Part shown: positions 21,833 to 33,399 of the stretch, piece after piece
How positions within the stretch are numbered: the first letter of the stretch is position 1
Layout: the number at the start of each line of letters is the position of its first letter
Made by a program: the position numbers and the translations under genes
NCBI GenBank assembly: GCA_030704615.1
Contig: CM060734.1
Span: 1,302,001-1,366,000 of the forward strand
Direction of reading: 5' to 3'
DNA length: 64,000 nt
Origin: Takakia lepidozioides
Taxonomy: Eukaryota; Streptophyta; Takakiopsida; Takakiales; Takakiaceae
Notes under the pieces: model-generated
The model's database searches: none
Seen by the model: only the letters and a program-made list of their open reading frames with translations
What the model was told of the DNA's origin: nothing

Positions 21833-24793
21833 ATGGGGTCGGGCAAGCGAAAGCGAAAGCGGAACGGCCCGAAAGATGATGATCCTGGTGAGCCCGATGG
21901 GGGCGACGTGTCACCGAAGCGGCCATTTGAGGAAGCGATGCATGCCTTTGGAAGCGAGGCCGCTCAAGGACGGGAGGAATCTGAGGAGTCGGAGCCCGAT
22001 GAATCCCTGAGAGCTCCGACAGACCAACAGATGCCTCCCATGCCAACAGCCTTTTGGGAAGGGTTGTTGGCGCAGTTTGGTGGGACGTTGAAAGACGTGT
22101 TGAAGGCGGCTAATGCCACTTCCACTAAGGCAAAGTTTAAGGTGAAGCCTAAGGAACCCGACACCTTCGAGGGCGTCCAAAATCGGAAGGCACTCAACAC
22201 CTGGCTCTTGGAGCTAGAGCAGTACTTCCGGGCGGCCAAGTTGGATGACGAGGATCGGGTGGAAGTGGCTCCCACCTATTTGAGGGGCTATGCTCAACAA
22301 TGGTGGCAGAAACGCCTTCACGACCGAGGTCCAAACCCGGAGACCTTGAACTGGAGTGGGTTCAAGAAACTCATGAAGAGACAGTTTGTGCCCCTCAACG
22401 CGTCCTGGCTCGCCCGAGACAAGATGAGGAATTTGAAGCAAACGGATGATATTCGGGGATATGTTCAGGCTTTCAATGTGCTGTTGCTCGAAGTCGCGGA
22501 CATGGCAGAACCAGAAATGGTCTTCAACTTTGTGGTGGGACTAGCCCCATGGGCCAGACGGAAGTTGGAGGAGAAGCCACCTAAGACTTTGAACGAGGCA
22601 ATTGAAAGGGCTGAATGTTTCTCGGATGTTCCTAGGGGCGAAAGACAAGGCCGTACGGAGCTGAACCACAAGAAGGTCCGGCGGGAAGGTGACTCCTTCC
22701 GACCGGAAAAGAAGTGGGATAGGCCACGCGGCGACAATGGCGCATGGAAATCGAAGGGAGGGCCCTCACACGTCAAGACAACATCCGGTGCCCCGAAAAG
22801 AAAATCAGGTGCGGCGGCTTATGGCGGACAGAAGGCGACCTTCGATGGAGAGTGCTTTAATTGCGGGGAGCTCGGGCACATGGCCAAGAAGTGTACGAAT
22901 CCCCGACAATTGAACATGACTCGGGCAACCACGGAGTTATCCGAAGCCTCCATCAGCCGCTTGGTGGAGATGGTGGTCGCCAAGACTTGCAAGGTAGGCA
23001 ACTATTCTTGTGAGTTGTATCAGGAAACTGACGCCTTGCGTAAAGGGAGTCAGTTAATGTTTGTGACTGGGATAATTTCCGGAACTAACGTATCGTTGTT
23101 AGTGGACACAGGAGCGTCGCACTCCTTCATGACATCGACAACGGCATGGAAGCTGGGACTCCCGACAAGTGATGTGGGGGCCTCGATTGAGGTGCGTTCT
23201 GCTAAAGGAGAACCACAATTGGCGACGAGGTTGGCGTTCGATGTTCCTCTTCAGTTCGGGAGTTGGGAGGGACGTGAGAACTTCACCATTTGCGAGATCG
23301 ATGGAGTGGATCTCATTTTGGGGATGACCTTTTTGAGCAGATCCGGAGCGGTCATAGATGGCCGCAAAAGAGTAGTCACGTTACCGTGTGGGAATGGTGG
23401 CGAAGTTTTACGAGTGTCGGAAACGCCCAACCCCGTGGGAGGGCGAATAAACCTTCTGTCAGCAAGGGAGTGGGCCGTGGTGGAGCCACACGAGCCCCAG
23501 TTTTTGCTTTACGTAAGACAAGTGAAGGAAAAAGGCGATGGGGAGCCGAGCCCAGATTGGATCAAGGGGATTTTGGAGAAATATCAGGATGTGATGCCGG
23601 AGGATTTACCAAGCGGCTTGCCACCGCGAAGAGGAGTTGACCACAAAATTGAGGTGATACCGCGATCGGAGCCGCCTGCCAAGGCACCCTACCGGTTGAG
23701 CCACAGAGAGTTGGTCGAGTTGAAGACTCAGCTCAAGGATCTAATGTCAAAGGGGTACATCCGGCCGAGTAAGTCACCTTACGGAGCCCCGATGCTATTC
23801 GCAGACAAGAAGGATGGGACGCTGCGGATGTGTGTTGATTACAGGGCTCTGAATAAGGTGACTATAAAAAACCGATACCCTTTGCCAAGGATCGATGATC
23901 TCTTCGATCGGTTGGCAGGAGCGAAGTATTTCAGCCGGATCGATTTGCGCTCCGGATATCATCAAATTCGAGTGGCGGAAGGAGATGAGGAAAAGACCGC
24001 GTGCAGGACAAGGTATGGTTCCTATGAGTTCTTGGTGATGCCCTTTGGGCTCACCAACGCACCCGCAACCTTTAGCACGCTAATGAACAGCCTTTTCCAA
24101 GAGTGGTTGGATGACTTTGTGATCGTGTACATCGACGACATCTTGGTGTACTCGAAAACAAAGGAAGAGCACTTGGAGCACCTAAAAAGGGTGTTCCAGA
24201 AATTACGGGAAGGGAAGCTATATGCCAAAGCTTCAAAGTGCGAATTTGGGGTCACAAAAGTGGAGTTCTTGGGGCATATGATTACACAGGATGAGATCAA
24301 AATGGATGACAGAAATATGAGAGCAATCTTGGACTGGGAGCCTCCGACTTCAATCCCAGGAGTGCGATCCTTCTTAGGACTCGCCTCCTATTACCGAAAG
24401 TATGTGAGAAATTTCGCCAAGATTGCGGGGCCACTGTCAGACCTCCTGTGTAAATCCAAAGTCTGGGTATGGAACACCTTTTGTGGCCAAGCTTTTGCCG
24501 AGTTGAAGCAGCGGATGGCGGAAGCTCCAGTCCTGAAAATCCCGGAGTTCGACCGCCCATTTGAGATTCATACGGATGCGTCGGACTTCGCGATTGGAGG
24601 TGTACTCATGCAGGAGGGACATCCAGTGGCTTACGAAAGTAAGAAACTGAATGAAGTGGAGCGGCGGTGGCCAACGCATGAGAAAGAAATGAAGGCGGTG
24701 GTGCATTGCCTTGAGCTTTGGCGCCACTATATTGGCTCCAACCCGGTGAAGATGTTCACGGACAATGTCACGGTGAAGTATTTTGCCACGTAG
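21833..24793 (+). pseudogene. Gag-Pol polyprotein, N-terminal part, ended by a premature TAG
   Basis: The likely start is the ATG at 21833 ([12 protein letters not shown]); the open frame reaches back into the LTR edge at 21770. Capsid-type gag sequence follows ([29 protein letters not shown]). Next come a CCHC zinc knuckle ([14 protein letters not shown], 22852-22893), an aspartic protease ([11 protein letters not shown], about 23,096), reverse transcriptase with [25 protein letters not shown] and the YIDDILVYS catalytic box (about 24,128), and RNase H ([15 protein letters not shown]). The frame stops at TAG 24791-24793 inside YFAT-stop-PKLSP, where the family has glutamine. A CAG to TAG change is the simplest cause. 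The frame is otherwise open for nearly 3 kb, which suggests a fairly recent insertion. Confidence 0.9.
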
Positions 24794-25768
24794 CCTAAGT
24801 TGTCCCCAAAACAAATTAGGTGGCAAGACACTTTGGCACTCTTCGCCGTGGATATCCAGTACAAACCGGGACGGGACAATGTGCTAGCTGATGCTTTAAG
24901 TAGAAAGCAACAGCTCATGATGATGTACAGGGGCGAGACGGCGCTCCAAAGGAAGATTCGGAAGGCTTACCGGAAGGATGAGATGACGAAGTCCGTGACG
25001 CGGGACTTGAGGATGGGGGTTAAATCGCAGTTCCACTTGCAAAATGGAGTGCTCTGGTATAAGCAAAAACGTCTCTATGTGCCGATGGGAGGGATCAGAG
25101 ATAGTCTCTTGAGAGAATGCCATGATGGCCCGCTTGTGGGCCACGGCAGAGCCAAGCGCACCGCGGCACTCCTGAAGAAAGAGTATTTATGGCCCAAACT
25201 GTGGGAGGAGGCCGAGGAGTATGTCAAGACATGCACCACATGCCAACAAAACCGGAGCAAGTACAAAAAGCAAGCGGGGCTGTTACAACCCTTGCCGATT
25301 CCAGAGGGGTCTTGGGAAAGTGTCTCGATGGACTTCATGACTGCTATGCCGCTGTCAAAAAGATTCGACGCAATCATGGTGGTGGTGGATAGGTTCAGTA
25401 AAATGGGTCATTTCATCCCCACCAAGGAGACGACAACGGCGCAGGAGACGGGGCGACTTTACTTCGCCCACGTCTTCAAGCATCATGGACTCCCGAAGGA
25501 TATTGTCTCGGACCGTGATCCAAAGTTTACTAGTAAATTTTGGAGGGTACTTTGGAAGAAAATGGGGACGAGGCTCAAAATGAGCACTGCCTTTCGACCT
25601 ACGACGGACGGCCAAACGGAAAGGCGTCGTAGTGCGGCTTCGGCGTGTACCCGTACCTCAGGCCAGCATTCCAAAGCGGACCCAATTGTAGTGATTGAGG
25701 CGCACGGTTGGTTCGAGGTTATCTTCCTAGTCAAAAAAGGGTTCAAGGCGAACCCTTGCTCAAGGTGA
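24794..25768 (+). pseudogene. Gag-Pol continuation: RNase H end and truncated integrase
   Basis: It is in the same frame as the upstream part: DTLALFAVDIQYKPGRDNVL ends RNase H. The integrase follows with its HHCC zinc finger (HDGPLVGHG...CTTCQQNRSK), the first catalytic D (MDFMTAMP), the second (SDRDPKF) and the glutamate (TDGQTER). Directly after GQTER the sequence changes to RRRSAASACTRTS and stops at 25,766-25,768. The rest of the integrase core, the C-terminal domain and any chromodomain are missing, which indicates an internal deletion. The element could move only with enzymes supplied in trans. Confidence 0.88.
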
Positions 25769-26096
25769 TGCCAAAAGCGACATCACGAGCGGTCGCTAGC
25801 AAATGTTGTTGCAGTAAGGCGATTCGATCCTCGGGGAGGATCGATCCTTGGCCCTGAAGTGGGTCAAGAAGAGTGCACTGGGAGGAGCTTGAGAAGCTCC
25901 ACCCTTGGCCGGGACTTGGAGGAAGTCGGCCGAACTAGCTAGTGGAGAGAAGAATCAAGTGGTGGTTTGGTCCTTAGCCATGGGACGCCATGGTGTGGAA
26001 ACAAACTCGTTGATGTGGGACGCCACAACTTGGATGTTCGTTTCTACAAAATAGACAAGTCAATGAGGACATCGACTCCCTGTTGGTAGGGGTGTG

Positions 26097-26820
26097 TGTC
26101 GCGACCCTTTGCCTTGAGGGCAGGGGGTCGGGTCGCAGAGGGGCTGCCCCTGTGGTGGGGGCGGTGGCAGCAATAGGTACGGGGGGCTGAAGCAACCTCG
26201 AGTGCCCAAAGCACTCGAGGAGGCGGAGGCACTCACTAGGTGGAGCCCCGCACACCAGGTTGCGGTGGGGGTGGCTCCACAAGGGGTGGTGGTAGCTTAG
26301 TGGGACTTAGTGGGGGTGGCATAGGACTCACCATGGGGGCGGAGACCTTGTGGTAGGAGTCGTGGGAGTCTTGGGACTCATTACGGTCCAAAGGGACCGT
26401 GGTGGGTGGGCCAAGACTCACTGCGACTCATCACCGGGAATCGAGGGTTTTCGTGGTGGTTCGCCATAAAAAGGTGGTGTTGTTTGTGAAACCCCCGCGG
26501 ACAGTCACAGAAGTATATATAGGGAGTAGTAACCCCGAGAACGGTGCAAGCCCGTTGGTGTCCAAAAACTAGTGAGTAAACGTGCGAGCCGGAAAGCGAC
26601 CAAGGTGTGGGGAGCTATTCCGGACTGTCATCGACCAAAGGGAATTTCCACTAGGCCCAAATTGGGAGAGGGTCTAGTGGAGGAGTAAAGGGGGACTGTT
26701 ATGCCCCGGTGAGCAGCCGAAGCTCCGAGTTGGCCCGGTGGCCAGTTTGGGAGTTAGGTGCGCGCATCAAGCGAGTAACTATGACTTGAAGGGGAGCTTA
26801 CCGAAGTGAGGTGCGCGACA
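26097..26820 (+). repeat. 3' LTR
   Basis: It begins TGTCGCGACCCTTTGCCTTG and ends GAGGTGCGCGACA, followed by the CAAAA duplication. It is preceded by TTGGTAGGGGTG, a short purine-rich stretch that may serve as the polypurine tract. Confidence 0.9.
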
Positions 26821-26825
26821 CAAAA

Positions 26826-29682
26826 CCACAGTTTCTTCCCTAATTTGCACTCCAAACTTGATTTGTCTTCTATTTCATACACTATTCATAGAGAGTTCTG
26901 CAATAGTGAGTGAAGAGAACACTTTTAAAAAAATTATTTTTGTTTGGTCCAATTTTTTGCAGGGATGTAGCGGTAGGAGGGTTGAAGCCAGAGAACAAGA
27001 TTGAGCCAAAAATAAAAAATTGTTACGTAGCAGAAAACCCCAATCAAAGACAGTGTAAACCTATTTATTTTCTTGAAATTTATTTAAACTCAATTTAATT
27101 GCAAATCGGTGGAAGGGCGAGGGCGTGGTTGGGGAGGCAAATGTTTGTTTCTTCTATTGGTTCTCCGCACATGTGTTACACACATATTCAAGCACACGCG
27201 GGCAAAAGATGGGCCTCAATCTCATCCGTCCAATGGGTGCATTACCCGTTCACCCATGACAGAATTTCTTTATCGCAATGAACAAAATTGAATGACACGT
27301 GAACGCCTCATTGGCCCATTGAACGAATTTCGATTGATCTCACATTACTTTGGGACCTGTCAGATGGTACATTGGACATACTGGCCAAATCTCGAAACGA
27401 ACGAAAATCATTTGGATGGGCAACCCTCCGTTGGCCCATTGGACGAATTTCGTTTCATCTCATATTACTCTGGGACTTCTTAGATGGTACATTGAATACA
27501 CTGGCAAAGTCTGAAAGCGAACCAAAAGCATTTGGATAGGCAACCATTTGTTCAGCCATTGAATGAATTTCGTTTCATCTCATATTAGTCCGGGACCTGA
27601 TACATGGTATGTTGAACATAGTAGCAAAGTTTGAAAGCAAACAAAAATCATTTGGATGGTCAACCATTCGACCGCCATTCTTTTTCGCAATGAGCAAAAC
27701 TTCATGATAGGAGAACGCGCCGTTGGCCCATTGAACGAATTTTGTTTCATCTTATATTACTCAAGGACCTGTGAGACGGTATACTGAAGACGCTGCGAAA
27801 GTTTCGAAGCGAACGAAAATCATTTGGATGGGCATCCATCCGTTGGCCCATCAAACAAATTTCGTTTCATTTCATATTACTTTGGGACCCGTCATATGAT
27901 ATGTTGAACATACTGGCAAAGTTTGAAAGCAAACAAAACTCATCTGGATGGGCAACCGTCCGTTGAGCCATTGAACAAATTTCGATTGATGTCATACTCG
28001 TACAGGACCTGTGAGACGGCGTACCGAACATACTGACAAAGTTTGAAATGAAACAAAAATCATTCAGATGGCCAACCATCCGTTGTCCAATCGAATGAAT
28101 TTCGTTTCATCTCGTATGACTCCTGGACCTGTTGGGCTGCGTTTTGTCTGCTCATGATTTGTTTTTGGCTCTATTCTTGAACCACTGGCTTGACGAGAAC
28201 ATATGCAATGTGCATGCAAACTTTGGGAGTAATCAAAAGTCAGTTGGATACTAAACCACGATTTCGCGCCTCATTTGCATTCCCAAAGTGGATTTGTCGT
28301 CAACTTCATGCACTCAAACAAAAATGAAAAAAATAAAATGAAAATGTTGTCTTCGCTCACTATTGCATAACTCTTTATCTCCATGATAGGTGAATGCGCC
28401 GTTGGCCCATTGAACGAATTTCGTTTCATCTCATATTACTCAAGGATATGCGAGACGGTATACTGAAGACGTTGCGGAAGTTTCAAAGTGAACAAAAATC
28501 ATTTGGATGGGAATCCATCCGCTGGCCCATCGAACGAATTTCGTTTCATCTCATATTACACTGGGATCCATGTTATGGTATGTTGAACATCCTGGCAAAG
28601 TTTAAAAGAAAACTCAACTCTTCTGGATGGGCAACTGTCCGTTGGGCCATTGAACAAATTTCGATTGATGTCGTACTCATCTGGGACGTGCGAGACGGGG
28701 TACCAAACATATTGGCAAAGTTTGAAAGCAAACAAAAATCATTTGTATAGGCAACCATCCGTTGCCCCATCGAATGGATTTCCTTTCATCTCGTATGACT
28801 ACGGGACCTGTTTGACTGCGTTTCATTTGCTCATGATTTTTGTTTTGCTCCATTCTTGAACCACTGACGTAGGGAAACCATGTGCAATGTGCGTGCAAAA
28901 TTTGGGAGTGATCAAAAGTCATTTGGACCCAAAACCACGATTTTCGCAACCCATTTGCACTCCAAAGTGGATTTGTCTTCAACTTCTATCACTCTTCATA
29001 AAGAGTTTTAGAATAGTGAGTGAAGTGAGAATTTTTTTTTTTCCATTTTTCTTTGGTCCACATTTTTGCAAGGATGCACAAGTGTGAGGGTTGAATACAC
29101 AGAACAAAATTGACCCAGAAACAATATCATTGCGTGGCAGAAACCCGCAATCACAGACATTCTAAGTCTAATTACTGAATTAAAATTCAAGAAAATCGAG
29201 TTAATTCAAAATTATTCGAAGGGGGACTACGTCGTTGGGGGGGCAAATGGTTTGTTTTTCTCTTGAATCTTTGCGCATGTGTTGCATACATATTCAAGCA
29301 TATGCGGGCTAAAGTTGAGCGTGAACCACATCCGTTCATCGATACAATTGGCGTTCACGCATGAGAGGATTTTTTTTTCGCAGTGAGCAAAACTGGGTGA
29401 CATGTTAATGCGCCGTTGGCCCATTGAACAAAATTCGTTTCATCTCATATTACTCAGGGACGTATAAGACGGTATTCTGAAGACGCTACAGAAGTTTCAA
29501 AGCGAACAAAAATCATTTGGATGGGCATCCATCCGTTGGCCCATCAAACGAATTTCGTTTCATCTCATATTACACTGGGACCCGTCTTATGGTATGTGGA
29601 ACATACTGGTCTGAAGTTTGAAAGCAAACAAAACTCATCTAGATGGGCAACTGTCCGTTGGGCCATTGAATGAATTTCGATT
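26826..29682. repeat. Satellite block of ~120-bp monomers with higher-order structure (right of gypsy insertion)
   Basis: The same monomers as at 19.9-21.0 kb; starts at about 27326, 27446 and 27566 again give 120 bp. Two further junction modules alternate with the monomers. One begins near GTTACGTAGCAGAA (27,021; diverged at 29,132). The other contains GCTCATGATTT...CCATTCTTGAACCACTG and CATTTGCACTCC (28,140-28,360 and 28,815-29,060). Short open frames here are by-products of the repeat and are not genes. Confidence 0.85.
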
Positions 29683-31378
29683 TGTCGCGGCCCTTTGCCT
29701 TGAGGGCGGGGGGTAGAGGGGCTGCCCCTGTGGTGGGGGTAGTGGCAATGTTAGAGGCTCATCATGGTCCATTGGGCCGTGGTACCAGGTGGGCCAAGAC
29801 TCACCGTGACTCATCACAGGGAATCGAGGGTCTTGGTGGTGGTTCACCTTAAAAGGACTTGGTTATTTGCGAAACCTCCATCGACACATACAGAAGTATA
29901 TATAGGGAGTAGTAACCCCGAGAACAGTGTAAGCCCGTTGAGTGACCAAAAGCTAGTGAGTAAGCAAGCGAGCCGGAAAGCAACCAAGGTGTAGGGAGCT
30001 ATTCCGGACTGCCATCAACCAAAGGGAATTTCCATTGGGCCCGATAGTTCGAGGGTCCTGTGTGGGAGCAATGGGGACCGTTATGCCCTGGTGAGAAGCC
30101 GAAGCTCCGAGTTGGCCCGGCGGCCAGGTTGGGAATTAGACATGCGCATCAAAGCGAGTAACTATGACTTGAAGGGAAATTTACCAAAGTGAGGTGCGCA
30201 ACATTTGATATCAGAGCTAGAGTTCAGTATGCGATCGCCCTTGGGATTGACCTCACCATGGGACCGAGCAAAACCAAGCGAAAGCGCAACGGCCCGAAAG
30301 CCGATGATCCTAGTGAGCCCGGTGGGGCCTACGCGATGCTGGAGCGGCAAACGAAAGAGGCTATTTATGCTTCTAAAAGCGAGGCTGCTCAAGAGCAAGA
30401 GAAATTTGGGGAGTCGGAGCCTGAGGACTCTCCAAGAGACCCGTCAGTCCAACAGATGCCGCTACTGCCACCAACTTTCTGGGAATGCCTTCTGGCGCAG
30501 TTTGGCGGGACGTTGAAAGACGTGATGAGGGCGGCTAATGCCACTTCAACTAAGGCGAAGTTTAAGGTGAAGCCTAAGGAACCCGACACCTTCGAGGGCG
30601 TCCGAAATCGGAGGGCACTCAACACCTGGCTCTTAGAGCTGGAGCAGTACTTCCGGGCGGCCAAACTGAGTGACGAGGATCGGGTGGAAGTGGCTTCCAC
30701 CTATTTGAGGGGCTATGCTCAACAATGGTGGTAGAAGCGTCTTAATAACCAAGGGCCAAACCCTGAGCCCTTGAGTTGGGGTGAGTTCAAAGAACTCATG
30801 AAAAAACAGTTTGTACCTCTCAATGCGTCCTGGCTTGCCAAAATGAGGAATTTGAAGCAAACAAATGATATTCGAGGATATGATCAGGCTTTTAATGTAT
30901 TGTTGCTTGAAGCCGCAGACATGGCGGAACCAGAAATGGTCTTCAACTTTGTGGCGGGACTGGCCCCATGGGCTAGGCGGAAGTTGGAGGAGATGCCACC
31001 AAAGACTTTGAACGAGACCATTGAAAGGGCTGAATGCTTCTCAGATGTCCTTAGGGGCGAAAGACAGGGCCATACGGAGCTGAACCAGAAGAAGGTCCGA
31101 CGGGAATGTGATCGATTCCGGTCGGAAAAGAAGTGGGATAAGCCATACGGCGACAATGACAATTGGAGATCGAAAGGAGGGCCTTCGCACGCCAGGGCGG
31201 CACCCGGTGCTCCAAAAGAAAAAATAGGTGCGACGACACATGACCGGCAGAAGACGACATTTGATGGGGTGTGCTTTAATTGCGGGGAGACTAGGCACAT
31301 GACCAAAAAGTGCCCGAAACCCCGACAGTTGAACATGACAACGGCGACCACAGAGCTTTCCGAAGACTCCATCAACCG
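29683..31378 (+). mobile_element. Truncated Ty3/gypsy element of the same family (LTR plus gag)
   Basis: An LTR-like region at 29683-30203 begins TGTCGCGGCCCTTTGCCTTG and ends GAGGTGCGCAACA, about 200 bp shorter than the LTRs at 21/26 kb. A primer-binding site (TGATATCAGAGC) follows at 30206-30217. Gag follows from ATG 30258 (MGPSKTKRKRNG), with a TAG at 30732-30734 (QWW-stop-KRL, CAG in the sister element). It then runs through the zinc knuckle (CFNCGETRHMTKKC) to about 31,378, where homology ends abruptly at the palindrome array. There is no protease, RT, integrase or second LTR. The element sits in satellite DNA and is older than the 21-kb copy. Confidence 0.88.
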
Positions 31379-31379
31379 C

Positions 31380-31797
31380 GGTCGCCTTACTTTTTAGAAA
31401 AACTTAACAAAGCGACCACCATAGTGGCGGTCGCTTCATTTTTTAAAAAAACGAAAAAGAGAGACAGCCATAGGGCGGTCGCTTCATTTTAAAAAACAAA
31501 TATAAATTAAAAAAAATTGAAAAAACAACGTAAACGAGCGACGGCCGAATTGGCGGTTGCTTCACTTCCTTAAGAAACGAAGAAGAGCGACCACCATATG
31601 GCGGTCGCTCCAGTTTTTATTATTATTATTATTATTATTATTTAATTATAATAAATTTATTTAATAAATAATAAATTAAAATTTATTTAAAAAAAAAAAC
31701 TTAAAGAAGCGATCGCCGTAATGGCGGTCGCTTCAGTTTTTTAAAAATCGAAAAAGAGCTACTGCCATAAGGCGGTCGCTTCATTTTTTTTCTTTAA
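31380..31797. repeat. Second array of GGCGGTCGCT palindromes
   Basis: Units such as AGCGACCACC, a short centre, then GGCGGTCGCTTCATTTTTT recur about six times in 400 bp. They share the GCGACCGCC/GGCGGTCGC arms of the 17.9-kb array but are more decayed. A (TTA)n microsatellite lies inside at about 31,617-31,646. Confidence 0.75.
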
Positions 31798-32275
31798 GAG
31801 CAAAAAATTATTTCGAAACACGGATGAATTTTGGCACCGAAATAGGGATGAATGTACGTGGGAGCAAAAAATTATTTCGACCCACGGATGAATTTCGGCG
31901 CCGAAATAGGGATGAATGTACCCGCGAGCAAAACGTTATTTTGACCCACTGATGAATTTCGGTGCCGAAATATGGATGAATATACCCGCGAGCAAAAACG
32001 TTATCTCGACCCACGGATGAATTTCGGCGCTGAAATAGGGAAGAACGTACCCGTGAGCAAAAAGTTATTTCGACCTACGGATGAATTTCGGCGCCGTAAT
32101 AGGGATGAACGTACCCGTAATCAAAATGAATTTAAACCCACGGATGAATTTTGGCGCCGAAATAGGGATGAACATACCCGTGAACATAAAGGTATTTCGA
32201 CCCACGGATAAATTTCGGCGCCGAAATTCGGATGAACATACCCGTGAGCAAAAATTAGGGCTGAATCTCACCAAA
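31798..32275. repeat. Minisatellite, ~63-bp unit with TTTCGGCGCCGAAA palindrome, about 7-8 copies
   Basis: The unit runs roughly AGCAAAAA, TTATTTCGACCCACGGATGA, ATTTCGGCGCCGAAATAGGG, ATGAATGTACCCGTG. Each unit carries the 14-bp perfect palindrome TTTCGGCGCCGAAA or a one-base variant. Repeats of 63-66 bp start near 31798, 31861, 31928, 31990, 32055, 32120, 32183 and 32248. Open frames here (for example 31972-32211) are only the translated repeat. Confidence 0.88.
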
Positions 32276-33399
32276 TAGATGTATTCGACCATGGTGTCCA
32301 AGATAAGCCGGCGTACTAGGTGCGGTCTGCTTTCACCTCTGACTTCCTTAACAACTCCGGATTGATGGTTGTTTTAAAGTCCTTTAGAGGTGCAAGTCCC
32401 GTTTCTTGCACTCTATACAACACAACATATGTGTCATGTGCGTTTTTACGCTTCTCTGTCACCCTGTCACAGAACACACACATTCCAATAATGGCAACGC
32501 AATCGGCCCGTATGCAGAAGAAATGATGACATTGAACCCAATTGGATGGGTCTGATATTAAAAGTGGCTGCTACGCAGACAGAAGGTCTATCATGAACAA
32601 GTCATAGTAAAGGCGACGTTAATCCTCCGTCTGAGGATTCTTTGGAAAGTTTTTGATGACAATCTCATTGGCCAATTCTCGTACCTATATTTCATTATGA
32701 GGACCTTTGAGGATTCTGGGCCAGGTCTATAAGTCATCCAATTCCAAATGAAACCAGGATATATTACAATTACGGCGCCATTATGTGCTACCGAACTTAG
32801 ATTTCTTAGCCTAAATCTGCAAGTACAAAGACACGTTCAATATTCACTGACTGCCATACGCAATTTCGGCGCCGCAATAGCGATTGCAGCGGCACATAAA
32901 TGAGTACTTCATGTCTTTACAACCATTACAAAAATGTAAATTCGTAGAAAAAACGTCATTTCCATGTATAAAACTTGTCATCAAATAGCAATGTCACTTA
33001 TTATCCCTATAACAGTGTCATTGTTCATCCATCATCTGGGTCAGTTCATTCATATTGCGATGTCGTAATTCATCAGTAGAGGGGCCGACCGGTGTCAGGC
33101 TGGGACCGTTTATTCTTATTGCGACACCGCAATTCATCCAAAAAGACACCGCATATCATCCAAAACGCTCTTTATCGTCTTCAAGATAGACCCGTTCATC
33201 TAAATTAGGATGAACGTACCCGTAATAAAAAAGGAGTCGGCCCATCCACAGAACGTGATAACCCGACACTGTTGAAATACAGCGCCGTAGTTGAATGGGC
33301 CCATCTGTAGAACGGAATAGCCCGGCACAGATGAATTAATACGCCATATTATGGATGAACATGCCAATCCCCATAGCGGGATAACCCGACACTGATGAG
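32276..33399. other. Intergenic DNA with scattered relics of the GGCGCC unit
   Basis: Isolated pieces such as AATTTCGGCGCCGCAATAG (32,861) and GGATGAACGTACCCGTAAT (33,208) show that the minisatellite once extended further. No gene was recognised. Confidence 0.6.

Larger units (their letters stand above)
21053..26820 (+). mobile_element. Ty3/gypsy LTR retrotransposon, nearly complete, inserted into satellite DNA
   Basis: Two LTRs of about 725 bp (21053-21777 and 26097-26820) start with TGTC and end with GACA, and a 5-bp target duplication flanks them. By eye the LTRs differ at about 20 positions. Between them lie a primer-binding site, a gag-pol reading frame in the order gag, protease, RT, RNase H, integrase (Ty3/gypsy order), and a 330-bp non-coding end. 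The element is defective: one TAG splits pol, and the integrase is cut short straight after its catalytic glutamate. Confidence 0.93.

Noticed and set aside
24791-24793. Programmed readthrough of the gypsy TAG
   Set aside because: The stop lies inside RNase H, not at the gag-pol border, and a second family member has its TAG elsewhere. Random mutation is the simpler reading.
26910-29190. Many 60-120 codon frames in the satellite block
   Set aside because: They repeat with the 120-bp monomer and exist on both strands. There is no domain or splice structure.
31972-32278. Basic repetitive proteins (RRRNRDEHTRE-type) as genes
   Set aside because: They are translations of the ~63-bp minisatellite in several frames; open frames follow from the repeat having no stop.
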